Below are positions 1 through 6,276 of a stretch of DNA of 6,873 nucleotides, in pieces. Under the pieces are notes generated by a model, which was not told the origin of the DNA, searched no databases, and saw only the letters and a program-made list of their open reading frames with translations. Every line of letters begins with the position of its first letter. The first letter of the stretch is position 1. Source of the DNA: DASRAJ01 sp039920305 (lineage in GTDB: Bacteria; Bacteroidota; Bacteroidia; Chitinophagales; UBA10324); assembly GCA_039920305.1 (NCBI GenBank), contig JBDSEA010000004.1:1-6873 (forward strand), read 5' to 3'. The position numbers and the translations under genes are program-made.

Positions 1-1959
1 AGCATTGCCGGAAGTTTGAGGTAAGAATGATTCACTTTCCGTGTAGCCGGTAAAAAAAACATTACCATTATCATCCACATCCACATCATAACCATAGTCA
101 CTGCCCGTGGCATAGCCACCATTCCCGTTGCCACCGAAATATGTTGACCACAGTCTGTGTCCTTCAATATCAAATTTTGAAACAAGTGCATCGGCATTCC
201 CTTGCAACGAGGTTTGGATTACTCCTGGGGATACAGCAAAGTCGTCAGCAAACGTTGTTCCTACCACATATACATTACCACCATCATCAGTTCTTACGTC
301 ATTGTTGTAGTCATCAGTTCCTTCATAAAATGTTGACCACTCGCAGTTGTTCGGGCAATCATCAATGAAAGGTTGAGGAGGTGGGCTAAATCCTTTTTGC
401 ATCTGAATGATGAGAGGCAAAGAACCATCATACGCCCCTATAGTGTATTTAATCTTGTTCGTTCCGGCAGAGGCGTACTGAGGTATCCAGTTAAGTGCCA
501 CTTTATTGCCGCTTGCATCAATTTGATACGCCTTCGGAGTCTCAAAAATTACTGTGCCAAGAGATGTGTTAATGTATATTTTATTGCTAGCAATGCTTAC
601 TGTAGTTGCATCATTGAAATTCATTACAAAACTTGTAGTTGAACTGCCGGGTTTAAAAGTGTAGTACACTTTAAAGCCGTGATGATTGCCAGAGATTAGC
701 GCATCAGTATTTCGGTAGATTTCCTTCATGAGCAAGTAGTGATACCCCCGAACAACAGTTGCTCCAGTTGAACATTGTGGTTTGAAATAATTCAGATAGC
801 CGGGAATAAAATCTTTCGCACTGTAAACTTTGGAACTTAAACCGCTTTCAAATTGCAGATCGAATCTGAAAGAGGAATCGGGAGTTGTTGCAACAGTATC
901 ATGATTAAAAAACTGAAAGTGAACTTTAGTATTTGAGAAAAACAATTCAGGTTTATCATTACGATTATAGAACTGAATGCCTGTTTGTCCTCCACCCAGT
1001 GTATTGATGATCTGTCCTTTGTTTTGATAATATGCAAAGTAAGTAGGACAAACTTCGCTGTCTGGCGGGGTTATGTAATCAATCATCTGATACTTCGAAG
1101 TCACATATTGAAATTGTGAACCGGTCCATACTTTTCCTGTGACATAAAAGTAGTTTGTTGCATCATCAATTTTGATGGCTGAAGCAACATCGTTTCCATT
1201 ACCAGAACCATTAAACCATTCTTCCCATTTTTTATTTCCGTTTACATCATAAGCAAGTGAGAGAATGTCAGTGTTGCCGATGTTGTAGGCATCACCAACA
1301 ATCAAAATATTTCCATAAGGATCAATGTCAAGCTTTCTTGCAATGGCTTTCTTTGTGGGATCAGGTGCTGAATATTTTTTTGACCATTGCAGGGTGCCAC
1401 TGTTGTTGTACTTGAGCGTAACAATGTCAGTGCCGCCATTTGTTTTAGTAGTGTAACCTGTTACATACACATTTCCAGTAGCATCAACACCAGTATCGAG
1501 CTTTACAATTTTAATGTCATAGCCGTTGCCGGTGATGGCCGAATATCCGGTCACATAAATATTATCGTACTGATCTTTGGCAATTGAAGTGGGCTGATCG
1601 AATCCTAAACCGTTTGAGGGATTGCGTGTTACATTGACCTGTGCTCCGGTTGATGGTGAATATCTGATGGTTGCAAAATCCCAATTGGTAAGGGTGCTGC
1701 CGCTGCCGCCTGCTACAATGATTCGTCCGGTGGTACCAATGGTGATCGCAGCGGGAATGTCTATAAGATTCGTATAGTTATAGATTGCCGGCGATGTCCA
1801 CAATGTATTTCCATTGCCTGCATCGTATTTGATTGTGCAATAGTCCTGTAAGGTGGCAGTAGTGGTGCGCACGCCTGTCACATACAGGTTTCCAATGCCA
1901 TCATACTTCATGTCAGTAGGCACATCATAGAATCCGCTGGACGGTACCGTTGCTGTCAT
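1..1959 (-). CDS. SBBP-repeat / DUF7948 secreted propeller protein, downstream part, frame-shifted and cut by the left edge
   Basis: This frame stays open from a stop at 1969-1971 to the left edge. Its first ATG is at 1957-1959, but it is almost certainly the continuation of the gene starting at 2377, not an independent gene. Numbered from that ATG (653 codons visible), residues 14-300 carry about six propeller-type repeats. Each has a strand such as NVYVTGYTTK or NLYVTGV, then an aromatic-acidic stretch such as DYCTIKYD, and often a GTLQW-like turn. Residues about 303-520 match the DUF7948 type: YQNKGQ near the start, then INTSLGT, KAYQ and GAYDGSLPLI. From about 539 two more repeats follow (NVYVVGTTF, STYFGG, NVFFTGY), as in SBBP proteins. 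Such proteins are extracellular or surface-located. Their function is generally unknown, and many end in a type IX secretion sorting domain, which would lie outside this window. Assignment to the family is firm; the ligand or role is not. Confidence 0.85.
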   Translation of the reverse strand, partial: MTATVPSSGFYDVPTDMKYDGIGNLYVTGVRTTTATLQDYCTIKYDAGNGNTLWTSPAIYNYTNLIDIPAAITIGTTGRIIVAGGSGSTLTNWDFATIRYSPSTGAQVNVTRNPSNGLGFDQPTSIAKDQYDNIYVTGYSAITGNGYDIKIVKLDTGVDATGNVYVTGYTTKTNGGTDIVTLKYNNSGTLQWSKKYSAPDPTKKAIARKLDIDPYGNILIVGDAYNIGNTDILSLAYDVNGNKKWEEWFNGSGNGNDVASAIKIDDATNYFYVTGKVWTGSQFQYVTSKYQMIDYITPPDSEVCPTYFAYYQNKGQIINTLGGGQTGIQFYNRNDKPELFFSNTKVHFQFFNHDTVATTPDSSFRFDLQFESGLSSKVYSAKDFIPGYLNYFKPQCSTGATVVRGYHYLLMKEIYRNTDALISGNHHGFKVYYTFKPGSSTTSFVMNFNDATTVSIASNKIYINTSLGTVIFETPKAYQIDASGNKVALNWIPQYASAGTNKIKYTIGAYDGSLPLIIQMQKGFSPPPQPFIDDCPNNCEWSTFYEGTDDYNNDVRTDDGGNVYVVGTTFADDFAVSPGVIQTSLQGNADALVSKFDIEGHRLWSTYFGGNGNGGYATGSDYGYDVDVDDNGNVFFTGYTESESFLPQTSGNA

Positions 1960-2377
1960 ACTTCTGAATTACCCAATCGTAACCATTTGTGGAATTGATA
2001 TAGCTTGTGGTTGCTGTGTAAATATTTTTAGATGGATCGCATACAACGGAAATCCCGAAGTCATCATTGCCGCTGTTATCATATTGCACCTGCCACATTA
2101 CTGAACCATCACCTGATTTGTACTTCGTAAGCAGCATGTCTGTTGTCTGATTGTTCTGGAGGTTGTTACCGATGATGATCAGGTTTCGTGCCGCATCGAG
2201 TACTTGATTTGTCCAATTCAACGTATCGCCGGGGTTTCCGGTGATGTGTGTCCACACCTTGCTTACGAGCTGAGAGTTGTTGAATGACTGACTATGCACA
2301 GGAGTGGTGATCACAATAGTGGCTGTGAGTGTTAGTGTAATGCTGATTAAATGGAAGACGATGTATAGTTTTTTCAT
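1925..2377 (-). CDS. N-terminal part of the same secreted propeller protein, ended early by a frameshift
   Basis: A 150-codon frame with a clear Sec signal peptide: MKK, a hydrophobic core at about residues 5-25, and a likely cleavage near VHSQS (27-31). Two propeller-like repeats follow: NLIIIGNN to KYKSGDGSVMW (65-95), and NIYTATTSY to WVIQKYDSNGT (118-145). The last true residues are about 145-146. The final few (QRIL) are out-of-frame read-through to a TGA at 1925-1927, while the homologous repeats continue in the neighbouring frame. ATG 2377 is chosen because it gives the signal peptide directly and no longer start is plausible. The leader is A/T-rich with no Shine-Dalgarno site, as usual in Bacteroidota. 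The gene lies 318 nt downstream of atpG on the same strand and is probably transcribed on its own. As the sequence stands, the full product would not be made without frameshifting. Confidence 0.8.
   Translation of the reverse strand: MKKLYIVFHLISITLTLTATIVITTPVHSQSFNNSQLVSKVWTHITGNPGDTLNWTNQVLDAARNLIIIGNNLQNNQTTDMLLTKYKSGDGSVMWQVQYDNSGNDDFGISVVCDPSKNIYTATTSYINSTNGYDWVIQKYDSNGTVQRIL
1928..1968 (-). other. Frameshift zone inside the propeller gene
   Basis: Both frames are open only across this interval. The upstream frame hits TGA at 1925-1927 and the downstream frame is closed by TAA at 1969-1971, so the break must lie here. Repeat similarity places it near 1935-1948: upstream KYDSNGT(V) joins to downstream PSSGFYDVPTDM. 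The downstream frame lies one base later, meaning a net gain of one base or a net loss of two (or 3n+2). The joined repeat is about seven residues shorter than its siblings and lacks the W-x-x-x-(Y/F)-N segment, which favours a short deletion. Confidence 0.8.
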
Positions 2378-2415
2378 AAGTGGAGATTTTAAAGTTAAAA
2401 AATAGAAGTATTACA

Positions 2416-2445
2416 GAAAATTAAAGTAACTTATTATATCGACAA
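2416..2445 (-). promoter_or_regulatory. Possible Bacteroidota-type promoter for the propeller gene
   Basis: Read on the minus strand, TTG (2443-2445) is followed after 19 bases by TAATTTTC (2416-2423). This is one mismatch from the TAnnTTTG -7 box of Bacteroidota, with the usual spacing from a -33 TTG element. It ends 38 nt before the ATG at 2377. The region is so A/T-rich that a chance match is possible. Confidence 0.35.
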
Positions 2446-2503
2446 TAAACTTTTTAAAATAGAACTGATAGGTTGTATTATTTTATTTTGACTGCTTTTA
2501 CCT

Positions 2504-2689
2504 ATGCCACGAATCTGTTGTTTGATCGCCAAGAATAAATTTTTGAAATTATCTGATGCCCAGATCCTTAAACTCCGGACTGCAAAAGGTCTCACCCGGG
2601 CTGCATTAAGCAACAAGATGGATAAGGATACTCAAAGTCTGCAACGTCAGCCTTTCAACTTTGATAAAAGGCTATTCAAAAGAGAGTAG
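2504..2689 (+). pseudogene. Probable remnant of an XRE-family helix-turn-helix regulator
   Basis: This 61-codon plus-strand frame is convergent with atpG and stops 6 nt from the atpG stop codon. Residues about 17-49 look like the first three helices of an XRE/Cro-type DNA-binding domain: SDAQILKLRTAKGLT (helix 1 and turn), then RAALSNKMDKD (helix 2), then TQSLQRQ (recognition helix). In intact relatives the recognition helix is followed by an R-x-E-x-G-like turn and two more helices. Here it runs into an unrelated basic tail (PFNFDKRLFKRE) and stops. The N-terminal segment before the helix is also atypical. No second frame nearby clearly continues the domain, so this looks like a truncated leftover and not a simple frameshift. 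It could be a chance frame, but the local resemblance is better than expected by chance. No convincing promoter was seen. Confidence 0.45.
2649..2673. other. Small hairpin just after atpG
   Basis: AGCCTTT (2649-2655) and AAAGGCT (2667-2673) form a perfect 7-bp stem with an 11-nt loop, starting 22 nt beyond the atpG stop in the direction of the operon. No T-tract follows on either strand, so it is not a canonical intrinsic terminator. It may still mark the 3' end of the atp transcript or block exonucleases. It lies inside the helix-turn-helix remnant. Confidence 0.3.
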
Positions 2690-2695
2690 AACAGT

Positions 2696-3565
2696 TTACC
2701 CCTGAAGAGCAGCGGCACCACTCACAATCTCTGTGAGCTCAGTTGTAATAGCTGCCTGGCGTGCGCGGTTGTAGCTAATATTCAGATCCTTCAGGAGATC
2801 ACTCGCATTTTCAGTGGCCTTATCCATTGCCGTCATGCGGGCTCCCTGCTCTGAGGCATAGCTGTCGAGGAGAACTTTAAAAAATTGTGTCTTGAGAATT
2901 TTGGGGATCAGCTCATTTACTAATTCATCCTGGTCGGGTTCGAAGATGAAGTCAATGGTTTCTTTCTTTTTTCCTGAAGAAGATTTTAGCACCGGAAGAA
3001 ATCTTTCTACAGAAAAAATTTGGGTTGCTGCATTCTTGAACTGAGAATAAACAACCTCGATCATGTCGAAGTCCTCATTGATAAACTGATCAGTCATCCA
3101 TTGCGCTGCCTGGGAAGAGTGCTCGAAGTCAAGGGTTTGAAACAGTTGTGCATGATCGGTTATCAGCGGATACGGCAGCCGCCTGAAAGCATCCGATGCC
3201 TTCTTTCCGACAGGCATGACGGTAAGCTGACCGGCTTTTGCCTGGGCTGAAAATTTTTCTGCTATTGTCTGCCTGGCGAGCTTAACAATATTTGAATTGA
3301 AGCCTCCCGCCAATCCACGATCGGACGTTACTACTACAAGCAAAACTTTTTTTAATTCCCGCTCCTTTGCAAGTGCTATATTGCCTCCTGATGCAATGTT
3401 GCTCATCATCTCATTGAGCTTGTTTGCATAGGGCCGCATCTGAACAATACGCTCCGTTGCACGGCGCAATTTTGCAGCGCTCACCATCTTCATGGCCTTG
3501 GTGATCTGCTGCGTGTTTTGCACGCTCTTGATCCTGCTGCGAACTTCTTTAAGCTGACCGGGCAT
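2696..3565 (-). CDS. atpG: ATP synthase F1 subunit gamma
   Basis: This 289-residue protein is close to the usual length of 285-295. Gamma is the rotor shaft: its two long terminal helices form a coiled coil inside alpha3beta3 and couple c-ring rotation to ATP synthesis at the inner membrane. The N-terminal helix carries the classic pattern RSRIKSVQNTQQITKAMKMV (9-28) followed by AAKLRRA (30-36). The central Rossmann-like domain shows VVVTSDRGLAGGFN (77-90). The C-terminal helix carries the family signature ITTELTEIVSGAAAL (273-287). The start is fixed by the conserved MPGQLKEVRSRI opening. It lies 73 nt after atpA on the same strand and is the last ATP synthase gene of the cluster. In many bacteria atpD would follow, but here a non-ATPase gene does, matching the Bacteroidota habit of placing atpDC elsewhere. 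All expected segments are present and nothing looks damaged. Confidence 0.98.
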   Translation of the reverse strand: MPGQLKEVRSRIKSVQNTQQITKAMKMVSAAKLRRATERIVQMRPYANKLNEMMSNIASGGNIALAKERELKKVLLVVVTSDRGLAGGFNSNIVKLARQTIAEKFSAQAKAGQLTVMPVGKKASDAFRRLPYPLITDHAQLFQTLDFEHSSQAAQWMTDQFINEDFDMIEVVYSQFKNAATQIFSVERFLPVLKSSSGKKKETIDFIFEPDQDELVNELIPKILKTQFFKVLLDSYASEQGARMTAMDKATENASDLLKDLNISYNRARQAAITTELTEIVSGAAALQG

Positions 3566-3571
3566 TTTATT

Positions 3572-3610
3572 AGATTTAAGATTTTTAGGTGTAAGATTTA
3601 AGAAATCTTA
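3572..3610. repeat. Direct repeat and hairpin in the atpA-atpG spacer
   Basis: The 73-nt spacer holds AGATTTAAG twice (3572-3580 and 3594-3602, 22-nt period). It also holds a perfect 8-bp stem, TAAGATTT (3592-3599) and AAATCTTA (3603-3610), with a 3-nt loop. No T-tract follows, so this is not a standard terminator. It may be an mRNA processing or stability element, or simply the low-complexity spacer sequence common in Bacteroidota. Confidence 0.5.
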
Positions 3611-3638
3611 TCTTACTTCTTTCATCTCAATTTCTGAT

Positions 3639-5225
3639 TTACTTTTTCACCATGTATTTCCCTTCTGCATCCTTTGCAACACTGCGAAGCGTGCTGATTG
3701 CGTTGTCATTCAGATCGCCGTTCCGGAGATTTTCAAGTACATCCCCATGCTTAGCTTCAAGCACGGTTAAAAAATCTTCTTCAAACTCTTTTACCCTGTT
3801 CACCGGAATATTTTGAAGTAGCCCCTGTGTTCCAAGATAAATGATGGCGATCTGTTTCTCCACCGGCATGGGTGCAAACTGTTTCTGCTTTAACACTTCC
3901 ACATTCCGCGCCCCCTTATCGAGCACTGCTTTTGTAGCTGCATCCAGGTCACTTCCGAATTTCGAGAATGCTTCCAGCTCACGGTACTGCGCCTGATCCA
4001 GCTTTAATGTCCCTGCCACCTTTTTCATGGATTTGATCTGCGCATTTCCACCTACACGGCTTACCGAAATCCCTACGTTGATTGCAGGCCGCACACCCGA
4101 GTTGAAGAGGTTTGATTCGAGGAAAATCTGGCCATCGGTAATTGAGATCACATTCGTAGGTATGTACGCGGATACGTCGCCTGCCTGTGTTTCAATGATC
4201 GGGAGTGCAGTGAGCGATCCACCTCCTTTTACCATGGAGCGAATGCTTTCCGGCAGGTCATTCATGTTCTTTGCAACATCATCCGCCTCAATGACTTTTG
4301 CAGCGCGCTCGAGTAAGCGGGAATGGAGATAGAATATGTCACCGGGATATGCTTCACGTCCCGGGGGTCTTCTCAGCAATAAAGAAACTTCGCGATAAGC
4401 TACAGCCTGCTTCGATAAATCATCATAAATGATCAATGCAGGCCTTCCGGTATCGCGGAAAAATTCTCCGATGGCGCAACCCGAAAATGGTGCGTAAAAT
4501 TGCAAAGGAGCAGGATCGGAAGCAGACGCAGCAACGATCACCGTGTAAGCCATGGCGCCTTTTTCTTCCAGTGTTTTTGCAACGCCGGCAATGGTTGAAT
4601 TTTTTTGTCCGCAACCGACGTAGATGCAATACACCGGCTCACCGCGGTCGTAAAATTCTTTCTGGTTGATGATGGTATCGAGCGCAATGGCAGTCTTGCC
4701 TGTCTGCCGGTCTCCGATGATCAACTCACGCTGGCCACGGCCAATGGGGATCATCGCATCAATAGGCTTCAATCCTGTTTGCAACGGCTCTTTCACCGGC
4801 TGACGGTAAATAACCCCGGGAGCTTTACGCTCCAAAGGCATCTCGTACAGTTTACCGGTGACAGGTCCTTTGCCGTCAATGGGATCTCCCAGTGTATTTA
4901 CTACCCGGCCAACCATTCCCTCACCTACGTTGATAGAAGCAATTTTTCCTGTGCGGCGCACGGTGTCGCCTTCCTTTATTTTATCGGAACTCCCCATCAG
5001 CACCACACCTACATTGTCTTCTTCGAGGTTGAGTACAATGGCTTTTACTCCATCCTCGAATTCTACAAGCTCTCCTGCCTGGGCGTTCGATAGTCCATAC
5101 ACGCGGGCAATGCCGTCGCCTACCTGCAACACGGTACCAAATTCTTCAAGTTGCAATGTGGTTTTATAATCTGAAAGCTGCGCTCTTAAAATTGCGGATA
5201 CCTCGTCAGGTCTTACTTCTGCCAT
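3639..5225 (-). CDS. atpA: ATP synthase F1 subunit alpha
   Basis: This 528-residue protein is close to the usual length of about 505-530. Alpha forms the F1 hexamer with beta, binds non-catalytic nucleotide, and supplies an arginine to the catalytic site. Visible in order: an N-terminal helix that contacts delta (about 1-25), a beta-barrel domain (about 26-95), the P-loop GDRQTGKT (171-178), the Walker B-like strand ALIIYDD (263-269), the conserved SLLLRRPPGREAYPGD (281-296), the family signature PAINVGISVS (380-389), and the catalytic-interface Arg in SRVGG (R390). A helical C-terminal domain ends in KYMVKK. The start follows from MAEVRPDEVSAIL, which has the normal N-terminal spacing. No Shine-Dalgarno site is seen. 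The gene is separated from atpH, its usual upstream neighbour and the gene for its direct binding partner delta, by the 5226-5711 insertion. It appears fully functional. Confidence 0.99.
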   Translation of the reverse strand: MAEVRPDEVSAILRAQLSDYKTTLQLEEFGTVLQVGDGIARVYGLSNAQAGELVEFEDGVKAIVLNLEEDNVGVVLMGSSDKIKEGDTVRRTGKIASINVGEGMVGRVVNTLGDPIDGKGPVTGKLYEMPLERKAPGVIYRQPVKEPLQTGLKPIDAMIPIGRGQRELIIGDRQTGKTAIALDTIINQKEFYDRGEPVYCIYVGCGQKNSTIAGVAKTLEEKGAMAYTVIVAASASDPAPLQFYAPFSGCAIGEFFRDTGRPALIIYDDLSKQAVAYREVSLLLRRPPGREAYPGDIFYLHSRLLERAAKVIEADDVAKNMNDLPESIRSMVKGGGSLTALPIIETQAGDVSAYIPTNVISITDGQIFLESNLFNSGVRPAINVGISVSRVGGNAQIKSMKKVAGTLKLDQAQYRELEAFSKFGSDLDAATKAVLDKGARNVEVLKQKQFAPMPVEKQIAIIYLGTQGLLQNIPVNRVKEFEEDFLTVLEAKHGDVLENLRNGDLNDNAISTLRSVAKDAEGKYMVKK

Positions 5226-5234
5226 GATCTATAA

Positions 5235-5251
5235 TTTGATGATTGGGAAAT
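5235..5251 (+). repeat. Left arm of imperfect inverted repeat around the S23 gene
   Basis: TTTGATGATTGGGAAAT on the plus strand matches the minus-strand reading of 5681-5697 at 14 of 17 positions. It begins 10 nt from the atpA start codon. The similarity may continue weakly inward (TTTGGAAATGTG here against ATTGAAAATTG on the other side). Confidence 0.5.
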
Positions 5252-5289
5252 TCGGTTATTTGGAAATGTGTTGACTCTATTTCTACTTT

Positions 5290-5649
5290 TTAATTTAAGC
5301 TTCTTTTGGAAGTGCCAATAATTTTTGAAAGTACTTTGATGATCACTCTGATTTTCACCATCAAATCCTCATTGGATGGATAATTTTTTGCTTTTTCACA
5401 CAGCATTAAATCCAATTCAACTTCATCCGCTTCTTTCTCTGAAACCTTAATCTTGTGAATGAAGTCTGCTTTACTTTCTGCATTTTGTGCCTCTTTCACA
5501 TTAGAGGCTACTGATAAACTTGCTCTCAGAAATTGATCAGCCATTATGTTTCGCCTCTTCTCTTGTAATAGATCTGCAAACTCCATTGCAGCTAAAGCAA
5601 ATTCAAAAGTCAATTCAATAATCAAATTCTTTTCTTCCTTCTCCAGCAT
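5290..5649 (-). CDS. Four-helix-bundle protein of the S23 / 23S rRNA intervening-sequence family
   Basis: This 119-residue, highly helical protein is the usual length for the family (about 115-130). Hallmarks are TFEFALAAMEFADLL (14-28, helix 1), the conserved core QFLRASLSVASNVKEAQNAE (39-58), then SKADFIHKIKVSEKEADEVE (59-78, helix 3), and a C-terminal helix ending SKIIGTSKRSLN. Relatives were first seen in intervening sequences of 23S rRNA genes, and one branch (Avd) is an accessory protein of diversity-generating retroelements. Most Bacteroidota copies are solitary with unknown function, probably forming pentamers that bind nucleic acid. Here it lies within the ATP synthase operon, 62 nt after atpH and 64 nt before atpA, on the same strand, so it is presumably co-transcribed. 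No reverse transcriptase or variable repeat is nearby, which argues against a retroelement role. Start ATG 5649 follows an A-run and gives the full first helix. Confidence 0.9.
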   Translation of the reverse strand: MLEKEEKNLIIELTFEFALAAMEFADLLQEKRRNIMADQFLRASLSVASNVKEAQNAESKADFIHKIKVSEKEADEVELDLMLCEKAKNYPSNEDLMVKIRVIIKVLSKIIGTSKRSLN

Positions 5650-5680
5650 TTTTTGAATTCAATTTTCAATCTGAAGTTTC

Positions 5681-5697
5681 ATTTTCAAATCATCACA
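5681..5697 (-). repeat. Right arm of imperfect inverted repeat around the S23 gene
   Basis: Read on the minus strand this is TGTGATGATTTGAAAAT, the partner of 5235-5251. It ends 15 nt before the atpH stop codon. In an atp operon transcript the two arms could pair around the S23 gene, with 14 of 17 positions matched. Confidence 0.5.
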
Positions 5698-5711
5698 TCT
5701 GCAAATCTGAG

Positions 5712-6272
5712 TTAGAATTTTTTCCGGTAAATATTTTCGTCAAAGTTGTCATCAATTACTTCCAGGCTTCGTAGCACACTTGCATCATAAAGGCTGTCTT
5801 CGAACTGAAGAATGTATCCGCCTATTAACTCAGGATTGATTGCAGTCTGGAGCTCCATTGTCTCCAGTCCCGTTTTTTCCTTCACTAACTGTGTGATATG
5901 ATTTACCAGCTTGTCATCAACAGGAATTGCGGTGGTGACTTTAACCCTTAGAATTTGCTTTAGCCTGTTGTACTGATCAATAAATCCTGATACGATGCCG
6001 GGCAAATGTGATTCTCTTCCTTTCCGGATCACCAGTTCAAAAAATGCATAGGTTATCGGATTGACCTTATCCTTGAAAATCTGCTCCACAATTTTTAATT
6101 TTTTATCAGCATTGATGATAGGATTGCGAAGCATCAGCAAAAACTCTCTCGATGATTTCATTATACCATCAAATAAGCGGATATCGTTGTTGATCGCATC
6201 AAGCTGGTTCTTTTCCTGAGCAAGATCAATCAATGACTTTGCATAGCGTGCTGATAATTTCTGATCACTCAT
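5712..6272 (-). CDS. atpH: ATP synthase F1 subunit delta (OSCP)
   Basis: This 186-residue protein is near the usual 175-185. Delta sits on top of F1, binding the N-terminal helices of alpha and the C-terminal end of the b dimer, and so completes the stator. The opening LSARYAKSLIDLAQE (6-20) is the typical first helix of the N-terminal bundle, and FLLMLRNPIINADKK (44-58) is also typical. The C-terminal domain carries the OSCP signature around INPELIGGYILQFED (145-159). The start is fixed by this N-terminus and lies 4 nt after the atpF stop (TGA, CCGG, ATG), which suggests coupled translation with b. Its usual downstream neighbour atpA is displaced by the S23 insertion. No missing segment is visible. 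Confidence 0.97.
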   Translation of the reverse strand: MSDQKLSARYAKSLIDLAQEKNQLDAINNDIRLFDGIMKSSREFLLMLRNPIINADKKLKIVEQIFKDKVNPITYAFFELVIRKGRESHLPGIVSGFIDQYNRLKQILRVKVTTAIPVDDKLVNHITQLVKEKTGLETMELQTAINPELIGGYILQFEDSLYDASVLRSLEVIDDNFDENIYRKKF

Positions 6273-6276
6273 CCGG

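Larger units (their letters stand above)
5226..5711. mobile_element. Putative S23-type insertion between atpH and atpA
   Basis: The whole interval between the atpH stop and the atpA start consists of the four-helix-bundle gene plus two A/T-rich flanks of 62-64 nt. The flanks hold an imperfect inverted repeat pointing inward: 5235-5251 on the plus strand and 5681-5697 on the minus strand agree at 14 of 17 positions, sharing TGATGATT. The arms sit about 10-15 nt from the neighbouring genes. No transposase is present, so any movement would need outside help. The call of a discrete inserted unit is an inference from its foreign content, its symmetry and the disruption of an operon that is usually compact. 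Confidence 0.4.

Noticed and set aside
373..642. 89-codon plus-strand frame opposite the propeller gene
   Set aside because: The minus-strand frame over this stretch encodes a recognisable DUF7948-like domain, so this is a shadow.
837..1037. 66-codon minus-strand frame starting within the propeller gene
   Set aside because: It is out of phase with the long open frame that carries the recognisable protein and has no features of its own.
2473..2492. Promoter for the helix-turn-helix remnant (TTG followed by ATTTTG)
   Set aside because: The spacing between the two elements is far shorter than the 19-21 bases expected, and the -7 box lacks a base.
2434..2616. 60-codon minus-strand frame in the spacer after atpG
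   Set aside because: No similarity seen, overlaps the better-supported helix-turn-helix remnant on the other strand, and has no start signal.
2649..2673. Intrinsic terminator for the atp operon
   Set aside because: The stem is good but short, the loop is large and no T-tract follows in the operon direction, so it is listed only as a hairpin.
4605..5093. 162-codon plus-strand frame opposite atpA
   Set aside because: It lies entirely within the strongly conserved alpha gene, has no recognisable domain, and is a by-product of the codon pattern on the other strand.
5290..5649. Avd accessory gene of a diversity-generating retroelement
   Set aside because: Same fold family, but there is no reverse transcriptase, template repeat or variable repeat in the window, and the setting is an ATP synthase operon.
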